A stretch of DNA of 60,000 nt from Bugula neritina (taxonomy: Eukaryota; Bryozoa; Gymnolaemata; Cheilostomatida; Bugulidae), in NCBI GenBank assembly GCA_964035545.1, contig OZ037765.1, forward strand, positions 963,501-1,023,500, read 5' to 3'. Of the stretch, positions 50,901-60,000 are shown piece after piece. The notes below the pieces were generated by a model. That model did not search any database. It was not told the origin of the DNA and worked only from the letters and a program-made list of their open reading frames with translations. The stretch's first letter is position 1. Each line of letters begins with the position of its first letter. The translations under genes and the position numbers were made by a program.

Positions 50901-53900
50901 TTCAACAATTATAGGCTTTTAAAGCCTCTTTCGCCACCTATATCATAAGAAACAACTTGCTTTTTTTATTCTAAACCAGAATTAATATTATAGCTTTAAT
51001 ATAATCAAAATTTTAAATAAATTGTAGACATGCTTGTACATTTGCTCAGTTATTTGCAGTGACAGTTCTCATCTTACACATGTTACTAGGTAGCTGTTGT
51101 ACAAGTAGTAGCACCACCACCAGATGATATGCAAGGTTCTCATCACCAGACTAGTCTTATTCCACCTGGTCCTGATTACCTCATCATTTCAGCTTTTCTG
51201 AGAGCAAATCACGAGAGAGATGAGTAAGTAGTTAACTTTCTCACCTAGAGGGTTGTACTCCTGTATGTGTAGCCGTATAGTAAGCTGTAATTTCAGTGAA
51301 GTTTTAAATTTGTTTGCTAGCAGTATTTGGTTATAGACAATGTCATTAATAAACTTAGTCTGCTAAAACAAGTCTGTTCTACAGCTTTTTCAATCCATTA
51401 AAAGTCTTAAGGTTTACAAAATCCACTTATAATAATTATATCATGTACACAAGTAGGAAATCTCGTGATATTAGAGAGGGTAAGTGTCATATGGCTGAGT
51501 TATGAAATGGTTAAGAATAGTCCTTAATATGGTACTTTTATTTCTGACAATGTATAAAAATGTATGCATATGGGGTAAAAGTCACTTCTTTAGTTAGAAT
51601 CAGCTTTTTAATGACATGAAACAGTAAAGGGTATCAAAATAAGTCTAAGCAAAATACGAATTGATAGATTATCTATTAAGGTATTTTTTTTATTCTAGAT
51701 ACTCACTTATAAATGCAATAATTGCTAAGGAAATACAGAAACAATTGTTATACATTATGAGTATATACCTTATGTTGAAACTTGACTTTCTGAATGAAGA
51801 CATCACTGAGGCATAACATATGCAGCTAATGCTATTCCACACAGGTCCTGTGAGAGATGGACCTTCAGTTCTCAAGACACATTCAGATGTGATATAGACG
51901 CAGTGTTGAAGAGACTAGAAAGAGACAGCAATGTGAAGGATGTCCTAATCAACTCAACTCTTGGGAGACAATATCAGTCAAGTTCTCCGTTGACTGAATC
52001 AGAACAGGATATCTCTGAACACCCTCGAGTGGATTTTGGTGAAGCGTATGGAGGTAAAGCTCTGCTCATCTGCAATACATTGGGTCGTCGCAACTGGGAG
52101 AAAGAGCTGCTTGATGCCCAGACAGTCACTGAAAAGTACTTTGGACTTCAGGTGAGAAAATTAGCCCTATTTCCAATAATATTTCTCTTAAATACCAGCT
52201 ATGGAACAGTGGTTAGAGGTTACAATTCTATATTTAAAATGCAACAGATTTGCTGGTGCCAATAACTCTTTTGTTCTATTAATAATTCTATAACTGCCAA
52301 GATAGTTTGAGTAAAAGTCTGTAGAATGTTGTTAAAAATCCAACTAGTTAGATTTTATAAAGGACTTTATACTGAAAATATGAGTATTTCTAGTACAACC
52401 TCATTACATTCTCTGATGGGTAAGGTTTTTTAGTTTTAACCAGGATACATAGGATATAGTGAGGGTACATGGTATAGTGAGGGTACATAGTATAATGAGG
52501 GTATATAGTATAGTGAAAGTGCATAGCTGTCATACTAACGATCTTGGACATCTTGCAGACGACAACCAAGAAGGACTTGTCCAGCGCAGACATGATACAG
52601 GCCGTAGCAGAGTTTAGCCGACTTCCTTCTCACGGCCCTGTAACCTGTCTCATTATCATGTCTCACGGTGATCAGAGAGGAGATATTGTTGACAATGCTG
52701 GCTCCACCTGTACTGTGCAGAGTTTGCTCCATGCTTTAGTCTCCCCTGAACTGTCCCCAACGTACAAAGTAAGTGAAAATCAGTTTTAGTCTGGGAAATA
52801 TTTTCTGCACCGCATCTGCTTGTCCTAATGTGAGTTTATACACTGCGGCATTTAAGTCAATGGTACATAGATATATAATAAAGTCTCATTTTGATTTCCA
52901 AATGCTGATTTCTTTTAGCTGCATTTAATATTGTTTGCATTGTGGGCATAGTTAGTACTACTTATTTCACTTGTTATTAGATTTAGTAATATTTATAGAT
53001 GCTTGTTGAGAATTCTTTTCCATGTACTTTACAGATTGCGGTGTTCTCTTTCTGCCGGGGTAGTATACGGCGCAGCTACACAAGAGTAGAGTGTAGCTGG
53101 GAGTACACAGAACTGCCTAACATCCTACGCTCCAAGGACGTGCCGCTAGTACAAAAGACTTTGACAGAACAAGAACTTTTGAAAGAATGGGAAGACAACC
53201 CTTTACCCGGCATCCATATTCCTAAAGATGTGTTTGTATGCTTTACTACTCTCCCAGATAGCAAGTGAGTTAAATAGTTTATTATATTTTTTATTTAAAA
53301 TTAGCATTTTTGAAAATTGAAATATCGAAATAAAAATTCCTTGTAAAAATTTACAGGAGCAAACGAGGCTTGTTCCTGGATGCATTGAGAAGTAATTTAT
53401 CGAATATGTGTAAATACAATATGGCTGACAAGTTCAAGGACTTTCCTACACAAACTACAAATTCAATTCCCACAGAATGCAGCATCGTCAAAGAGTCTTT
53501 CACTAAAGTTACTTTAGAATTATCTACATCTGTTGAAAGTCATTGTAATAAAACTAGTGAGCTCACAAACAATAATAACATAGTTGACTACACAGAAACT
53601 AATGAGATCATCAACAACGCCATTACTGATGACATCACACCTAATCAAGCCAACATTACGGTTGACATTTCTATGACTGACAAAGTCCAACAAAACCCGC
53701 TGTTGAGTGACGCTACCACTGCAATGAGGAGCGAGAATTATAGACCTCCGAGAAGCAAAAAGAGAGAGTTTTCCAGCGTAAGCCCTGCCCACACACAAGA
53801 AAAGATGGCGTGGAAAAAAAGAAAAAGAAGCCAAGTGGATTTGGTGCATTTGATAACGGATGTAGCAGCCGAAGTACGTGAGAACTCAGGGTATGCAGTC

Positions 53901-53951
53901 TACATCAACTACTGCTACAGACCAGATAAACATGTCATGTTATCTTTCTAG
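47968..53951 (+). CDS. Ankyrin-repeat protein with C-terminal caspase-like domain
   Basis: Exons: 47968-48141, 48464-50293, 50444-50590, 51090-51223, 51845-52151, 52559-52768, 53035-53264, 53357-53951 (1208 aa). Residues 1-58 are Ser/Asp/Glu-rich. About 60-560 form a long ankyrin array (GRTILH, GETVLHCA, STALHFA, GLTALHQA, GQTAFHSA, GRNALHLA, GRNVFHLA), many units with longer helices than standard. A linker follows. The caspase-like fold spans about 825-1045: KALLICNTLGRRNWEKELLDA, CLIIMSHGDQRGD with the presumptive catalytic H900, then AVFSFCRGS with C941 in place of the usual QACRG. A p10-like strand (KDVFVCFTTLPDSKSKRGLF) lacks the SWR substrate-binding motif. The tail (about 1045-1208) is Thr/Asn-rich with basic patches RSKKRE and WKKRKRS, like a nuclear signal. 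Whether it cleaves protein is uncertain. The intron after 50293 needs a GC donor. Confidence 0.8.
50294..50295 (+). other. GC splice donor after the ankyrin exon
   Basis: CAAAG|GCAAGA fits the GC-AG donor consensus, no GT donor is available nearby, and the next acceptor (TTTTAAAACAG, exon from 50444) joins in phase to VSKKIDLAM. If the intron is kept, translation stops at 50309-50311 after five extra residues, giving an ankyrin-only protein of about 673 aa. Confidence 0.65.
50591..51844 (+). other. Introns 3-4 of the ankyrin-caspase gene
   Basis: Two introns of 499 and 621 bp flank the small exon 51090-51223 (VAVVQVVAPPPDD..., a Pro-containing linker). No other feature is seen in them. Confidence 0.6.
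52435..52530. repeat. Short degenerate repeat (GAGGGTACATAGTATAGT)
   Basis: Four or five imperfect units of about 18 bp in intron 5, just before the exon that carries the catalytic His. Confidence 0.7.
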
Positions 53952-55197
53952 GATTCTTCTAGAAGCACACTTGAGCTTTAAACTCCAGCGATCTACATTT
54001 AGTTTTGATTTGCCAGGCATGAACTAATCAACAGCTTGAAAGATTAGTCAACTGCTAATCTGAACTTGTTGAAGGAGAAAATATTTTATCACTATGGAAT
54101 AGTGTGGATAATATTCATATAATGTTTCATATTGTTTTATACTCTGTTATAATACTGCAATTGATATATTAAAGGGAAGTAAATCCTATATGCTACTATA
54201 TTTACAGCATACTTATGCTATTTATTGCAACATGGATCATAAGACAGATTACTGCTTTTTGGGAGATTTAATGGAAGAATTATTTTCACAACTAATCAAC
54301 ACAATATGAGTTGGACAATATATTTTACAAGCTTTTTATCTACAACTTTCCTGTGCATCACATCTAGTAGCAATATATCCTGCACGGTTATGCTGATAAG
54401 TTGGAGTTGCACTATCTTATTCACGAAGGAAAAATAACTCCAATTTCCAGACATGCACAAAACTGAAATAATTACTTATATAAATACTGGAATAAGAGAG
54501 AACAGAGTTGATGTAAATATAATTTGTATTTCCGTTACACAGAAACAAATGGACAAAATTATGAGAAATAAAATCAATCAATAAAATACAGAAAATACAA
54601 AACATAATTGCAGAATACTATAATCATTGTAAATCGGTATTAAAATATAATATAATATATTATACCCACACATACTATGTAGTTAAAGCCAACATAATGT
54701 TGTTTATCAAGCCAGCATAAATAGAGTTGTTTCCTCTCTGAGAAAACTAATATAAAACTATTTATGCCAGTCCCGCAAAATATTATTATTACAAGACTAT
54801 GCCAGTAAACACTATAAGGAGTTGTCATTCATTAAGCTGTTACCATTTCCATAATTATTTCCAACACAGCAGATATGCAGTTTTAGTGGCAGCATTCAAC
54901 GAAGGCGGGATGAGTTAGACTCAAATTGACAGATTAAGTCGGGTGGGGCGTGTTGCACCCCAACAAACAGGCACTTTACTTAGTTCAACAGAGCTGTAGG
55001 CCTCAAAACTTTCTTTAATACTAACTTAAACCTGGATGAGAGGTCATGTATTTTGAATACAGGACACGGCAGAGCTTATACAGTGCTTAGTGATGTCACA
55101 AGAGTGGTACTTGTGATGTCATAAAGTTCTCTACTAGTGTTATTAGAGCAGCTGTGATGTCATAAGGGCGCTGTGATGTCATAAGGGCGCTGTGATG
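53952..55197. other. Spacer between convergent genes
   Basis: It carries the 3' UTRs of the ankyrin-caspase gene (plus) and the MFSD14-like gene (minus). Near 55150-55215 a 19-bp unit (TGTGATGTCATAAGGGCGC) repeats about three times, which would lie in the MFSD14-like 3' UTR right after its stop. No gene is seen. Confidence 0.55.
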
Positions 55198-58100
55198 TCA
55201 CGGATTTTCATCTGATGATGTCAGCTGCTTTTCGTGGTCATACTTTGAGGAGCCTTGAAAGAAAATGAAAATGAAATTTAGAAAATTACTTGCAGCTCAA
55301 AACTCAGACAAGAACATAAAAGGTCCAGAACGAAAAGTTCAGCATAGAGTGAGTAGATAGAAGTATAGAGTGAGTAGATAGAAGTATAGAGTGAGTAGAT
55401 AGAAGTATAGAGTGAGTAGATAGAAGTATAGAGAGAGTATATAGAAGTATAGAGAGAGTAGATAGAAGTATAGAGTGAGTAGATAGAAGTATAGAGTGAG
55501 TAGATAGAAGTATAGAGTGAGTAGATAGAAGTATAGAGTGAGTAGATAGAAGTATAGAGAGAGTATATAGAAGTATAGAGAGAGTAGATAGAAGTATAGA
55601 GTGAGTAGATAGAAGTATAGAGTGAGTAGATAGAAGTATAGAGTGAGTAGATAGAAGTATAGAGTGAGTAGATAGAAGTATAGAGAGAGTATATAGAAGT
55701 ATAGAGAGAGTAGATAGAAGTATAGAGTGAGTAGATAGAAGTATAGAGTGAGTAGATAGAAGTATAGAGAGAGTATATAGAAGTATAGAGAGAGTAGATA
55801 GAAGTATAGAGTGAGTAGATAGAAGTATAGAGTGAGTAGATAGAAGTATAGAGTGAGTAGATAGAAGTATAGAGAGAGTAGATAGAAGTATAGAGAGAGT
55901 AGATAGAAGTATAGAGAGAGAGAGAGTAGATAGAAGTATAGAGAGAGTAGATAGAAGTATAGAGTGAGTAGATAGAAGTATAGAGTGAGTAGATAGAAGT
56001 ATAGAGAGAGTATATAGAAGTATAGAGAGAGTAGATAGAAGTATAGAGTGAGTAGATAGAAGTATAGAGTGAGTAGATAGAAGTATAGAGTGAGTAGATA
56101 GAAGTATAGAGAGAGTAGATAGAAGTATAGAGAGAATAGATAGAAGTATAGAGAGAGTATATAGAAGTATAGAGATAGTAGATAGAAGTATAGAGAGAGT
56201 AGATAGAAGTATAGAGAGAGTATATAGAAGTATAATGTGAGTATATAGAAGTATAATGTGAGTATATAGAAGTATAGAGATAGTAGATAGAAGTATAGAG
56301 TGAGTAGATAGAAGTATAGAGTGAGTAGGTAGAAGTATAGAGAGAGTAGATAGAAGTATAGAGTGAGTAGATAGAAGTATAGAGTGAGTAGATAGAAGTA
56401 TAGAGTGAGTAGATAGAAGTATAGAGTGAGTAGATAGAAGTATAGAGTGAGTAGATAGAAGTATAGAGTGAGTAGATAGAAGTATAGAGAGAGTAGATAG
56501 AAGTATAGAGAGAATAGATAGAAGTATAGAGAGAGTATATAGAAGTATAGAGATAGTAGATAGAAGTATAGAGAGAGTAGATAGAAGTATAGAGAGAGTA
56601 TATAGAAGTATAATGTGAGTATATAGAAGTATAATGTGAGTATATAGAAGTATAGAGATAGTAGATAGAAGTATAGAGTGAGTAGATAGAAGTATAGAGT
56701 GAGTAGGTAGAAGTATAGAGTGAGTAGGTAGAAGTATAGAGTGAGTAGATAGAAGTATAGAGTGAGTAGATAGAAGTATAGAGTGAGTAGATAGAAGTAT
56801 AGAGTGAGTAGATAGAAGTATAGAGTGAGTAGGTAGAAGTATAGAGTGAGTAGGTAGAAGTATAGAGTGAGTAGATAGAAGTATAGAGTGAGTAGATAGA
56901 AGTATAGAGTGAGTAGATAGAAGTATAGAGAGAGTAGATAGAAGTATAGAGTGAGTAGATAGAAGTATAGAGTGAGTAGATAGAAGTATAGAGTGAGTAG
57001 ATATACTGAGAGAATATTTACCTGGTAAGAGCGGAGAGAGAAGAGAACTGGCAGTAGAGTTGCTATTCTGTCTAGAGAGTTGTCTCCCCACCACTCCTCC
57101 GTTACCAGCAGACTTAGTGTTTGATTTGATAGATTCCGGTATGAAAGTGGCAATAACAATGGCGGCTAAAACTAAGATGGCTCCCAGGGCGAAAGGAGGC
57201 CCGGGTACTAACTGTAAAGGAAATGGAACACACGTGAGCATAAACTGGTGACATCACAACTCTCCCCGAATAACTTGACAAACTCTCAATACTAAATTAA
57301 TTCTGTGAAGCTGTCTTAATGATGAGTCATACTAAAAATTTCATCTTATAATCATTTGAGTTCATACATAAAGCTGTTGCGGAGTAAGCCAACAAAGACG
57401 ACATTCCATAGAATGATTGAAATTATTCATTAAAACTGGTATGCAAACAACAATGACATCAGCACACATATTGATTACATTATCACGTATATGGATGACA
57501 TCACGACTTACGCGATCAGTGAGACTCGTGCTCTCAGCCTGCACAGTTCTCGTGTCAGGCATGATGTTAGACTTTATAGAGCCTTCCTTTTTGTCGTTGA
57601 GATCAACATTGAACAGATAGAAGACGAATCCAAACAGCGCGGGTCCCAGTCCCATACATAATCCTCTAATGCCCGTCACCACCCCCTGCGCTACACCTGC
57701 AACAAAATTGACGTCTACAGTTACTCTCACGAGGCGATGATAGCTACAAACTACTTGATTAGCTAGGATTTGAATGATGAGACTGAATTTAAGTTGTCTT
57801 ACCCTGCTGGTCAGGATTAGCCTGTGAGGAGACAAAGGCGCTGATAGCTGGATAGGTTATACTAGAAACTGAGGCTACAAATCCAGCCACCCACATGACC
57901 CTGTAAACATCCAATATACTACAATCAGTACCACAATACAATCAGTACCACAGACACTACAATCAGTACCACAGACAGTACAATCAGTACCGCAGATAAA
58001 CAAACAAGGAGTTACCTCCCCATACACTAGGGTAGTATAAATAGTTTACCAATTGGTGGACCCGAAGCCATATAGCGTCAGCTGTATAGTCTCTGCTGAT

Positions 58101-59952
58101 AGACCTATTATTATGGCAGTTTTAGCACCAAGATACGACATCAAAATGGCCAGCAAAACAGTCTACAACAAAATGGATTATTATTACAAAGAAAATCAAT
58201 ATAAAAGAAAGTCAATAAAACAGTCTACAATAATATTATCCTAATGAAGTAAACTGATAGATGAAAGGAAAAAGCATTAGACTAATTACAAAAATGTTAT
58301 TAGAGGTAACACTGCATAAATATAAATTAACAATACACCATATAATATTAGCTTAGCCTCAGCTCACTAACCTGGGCCAACACGGATAGGATGCCTACAA
58401 AGGCTATGTATGACGCCACAGCCTGTTCACTGAAGTTCATCACCTGCAAGAGAGGATAACTCAGTGAAACAGTGTGTAGCAGTAGACAAGGAATAGCTGG
58501 CTACAGGTGAAGGTCACTGAAGAGATGAAGGTCACTGGAGAGGTGAGATCACACTTACCAGTTTGAGGTAGACAAAGAAACAAGAGTATTCCCCAGCTTC
58601 GGGCAGATAAGAGAGTAGAACAGTGAAACAGAGAAGTAAAATGAGCTTGTCGTGACCCAGTTTCTTCAACGCCTGCAATGAGCATTACCACTGTGACGGT
58701 ACACACAGCATTACCACTGTGACGGTACACACAGCATTGCCACTGTGACGGTACACACAGCATTGCCACTGTGACGGTACACACAGCATTACCACTGTGA
58801 CGGTACACACAGTATTACCACTGTGACGGTACACACAGCATTACAGTGAAAGTGATAACACAGCTAACTAAAGTGAAAGTGATGAATCAGCGAATCAGAT
58901 AGCTGTTATCAGGAAGCAAGAATTTCATCATAACAATCAACACAAGTTTGTCCTCAGTGTATAAATAGAGAAACATTATTCAATATTGAGACTTGAGTTG
59001 AAATAAATCAATCAATTGTCAGTATTTATCTACTCTCAGATCTGTTATGAAGGACATTGTACTGTCAACTGGCATTACTTTGGATCAACTGGTTTATACT
59101 GAATATGGTACAGCTGAACTATCATATACACTACAGCAGAATATAGGTACACTCAGCCCAGTGGAATATCAACAGTATCTGAAAGGAAAGAAGCGCGAAA
59201 CCCCCCCCCCCCCCTTACATTCAGAGACGGTAAAGGACACTTAGGCTAACAAGTAAAGGACACTTAGACAAAGTCTTACCCCGAACGGGTCTGCTTTCTC
59301 CCAGGAGATGTGGGAGCCCCAGGAGGTTGTGGGTCTCATCTTGTCTGGGAGAGACTCGGGCATGAATACGAGAATAAAGAGGATGTCTAAGGCAGCGACA
59401 GCGCTGGCTATTATAATGACTACATTCTGACTATATACATTCTCTATGAAAGCACCAATAGCTGGGCTGGTGATGAGACTGGCAGCAAATGTTGCTGACA
59501 CCTGAAAATAGAGTATGACACCTTGCTGACACCTTGTATATAGTATATACTGACACCTTGCATATATTGTATACTGACAGCTAGTATATTGTATATACTG
59601 ACACCTTGTATATTGTATATACTGACAGCTAGTATATTGTATATACTGACACCTAGTATATTGTATATACTGACAGCTAGTATATTGTATATACTGACAG
59701 CTAGTATATTGTATATACTGACAGCTAGTATATTGTATATACTGACAGCTAGTATATTGTATATACTGACAGCTAGTATATTGTATATACTGACACCTTG
59801 TACATATTGTATATACAGTATATAAAGAGACACTTACCAGACCATAAGCCGAGCTCCTCTCTTCTTCAGACGTTATGTCTGCCACGTACGCAAAAACTAC
59901 GCTAAACGTTACAGCAAACGCTCCTGAGAGAGAGATTAAAGCAAAGTACCAC
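55198..59952 (-). CDS. MFSD14 (HIAT1)-like major facilitator membrane carrier, C-terminal part
   Basis: Orphan major facilitator family protein, predicted in internal membranes; known MFSD14 proteins are solute-carrier-like with no firm substrate. Exons in gene order: 59952-59838, 59501-59280, 58672-58559, 58443-58372, 58162-58050, 57900-57803, 57696-57512, 57211-57022, 55253-55198 (387 aa seen; about 100 N-terminal residues lie beyond 60000). Strong family signatures: WYFALISLSGAFAVTFS, VFAYVADITSEEERSSAYG, VSATFAASLITSPAIGA, MPESLPDKMRP, ISWEKADPFG, LLSYLPEAGEYSCFF, YGFGSTNWVMWVAG, GIRGLCMGLGPALFGFVFYL and VPGPPFALGAI. These correspond to roughly the last eight or nine membrane helices. The cytosolic tail ends SSKYDHEKQLTSSDENP. 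All splice phases agree. Three introns carry minisatellites, the last one very large. It is convergent with the ankyrin-caspase gene. Confidence 0.92.
55337..57003. repeat. 21-bp minisatellite, about 79 copies, in last intron of MFSD14-like gene
   Basis: A 21-bp unit (plus-strand core GTATAGAGTGAGTAGATAGA) fills 1.67 kb with almost no length variation; one unit near 55915 has an extra 6 bp (GAGAGA). Variants (GAGAGAG, TATATAG, ATAATG, GTAGGTAG) form higher-order patterns: a 126-bp (6-unit) period near 55430-55770 and a 378-bp (18-unit) block repeated at about 56131 and 56509. On the gene's strand the unit has no stop in any frame. In the exon's frame it reads HSILLST. Confidence 0.97.
57917..57985. 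repeat. Short ACAATCAGTACCACAGAC repeats
   Basis: About four imperfect units of 15-20 bp in the intron between two MFSD14-like exons. Confidence 0.7.
58676..58846. repeat. 26-bp minisatellite, about 6 copies
   Basis: A 26-bp unit with core CACTGTGACGGTACACACAG, varying at ATTACC/ATTGCC. It begins at the acceptor of the 58672 exon, so the first unit overlaps the end of the intron. Confidence 0.93.
59201..59214. repeat. Homopolymer C run
   Basis: Fourteen consecutive C in an intron of the MFSD14-like gene. The length may be unreliable in sequencing. Confidence 0.95.
59520..59815. repeat. 24-bp minisatellite, about 11 copies
   Basis: A 24-bp unit with core GACAGCTAGTATATTGTATA (alternating GACAGC/GACACC) between the exons at 59501 and 59838. 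The unit is a multiple of three and is open in several frames, giving spurious ORFs on both strands. Confidence 0.95.
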
Positions 59953-60000
59953 CTGGAAAGTGTATATATGATAATAATATAGTATAATATAAAATACATT

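Noticed and set aside
55339-57159. Long minus-strand ORF rich in LYFYLLT repeats
   Set aside because: It is the alternative frame of the 21-bp minisatellite; the unit has no stop in any frame on that strand. It is not a gene.
59047-59244. Plus-strand 65-aa ORF ending in a Pro-rich stretch
   Set aside because: It lies in an intron of the MFSD14-like gene, and its Pro run comes from a C14 homopolymer. No other support.

Overview
This is an AT-rich piece of an animal (metazoan) nuclear genome, not a microbial one. Genes are split by many short GT-AG introns, and introns and spacers are full of microsatellites and minisatellites. The proteins are animal families: a PLAT lipoxygenase, TRIM-type RING/B-box proteins, a caspase-like domain and an MFSD14-type carrier. 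The gene set and the modest gene spacing suggest an invertebrate, perhaps a lophotrochozoan, but I cannot fix the phylum.

Layout. (1) 1-1468, minus strand: the 5' end of an unrecognised Arg/Ser-rich, probably disordered protein that runs off the left edge. (2) 3136-10429 and ~13.8-20.0 kb, plus strand: two tandem paralogues of one seven-exon TRIM-like gene (RING, two B-box-like zinc sites, coiled coil, beta-propeller-like C terminus) with identical intron phases. A 339-bp hAT-type MITE with a perfect 8-bp target duplication lies between them. (3) 22.9-31.7 kb and 34.0-46.0 kb, plus strand: two tandem, intact, 15-exon animal lipoxygenase genes, each encoding 662 aa. Both keep every iron ligand, the TATA core promoter and the downstream poly(A) signal. 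(4) 47968-53951, plus strand: an eight-exon gene for a 1208-aa protein joining an acidic N terminus, a long ankyrin-repeat array, a divergent caspase-like domain and a basic tail. (5) 55198-59952, minus strand: the C-terminal 387 aa of an MFSD14/HIAT1-like membrane carrier, whose first exons lie beyond the right edge.

All gene models were built by hand from reading frames, splice consensus and paralogue comparison. Exon lengths add to whole codons in the six models whose stop lies in the window. No operons apply. The TRIM and lipoxygenase pairs arose by local segmental duplication. Lipoxygenase, TRIM and caspase families often belong to stress or immune biology, but that they work together here is only a guess.

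Most unusual items: the ankyrin-caspase architecture with a changed active-site pentapeptide and a GC-AG intron that could switch between ankyrin-only and full-length forms; the last intron of the MFSD14 gene, almost wholly a 21-bp minisatellite that stays open in the coding frame for about 570 codons; and the contrast between near-identical RING exons and divergent propeller exons in the TRIM pair.
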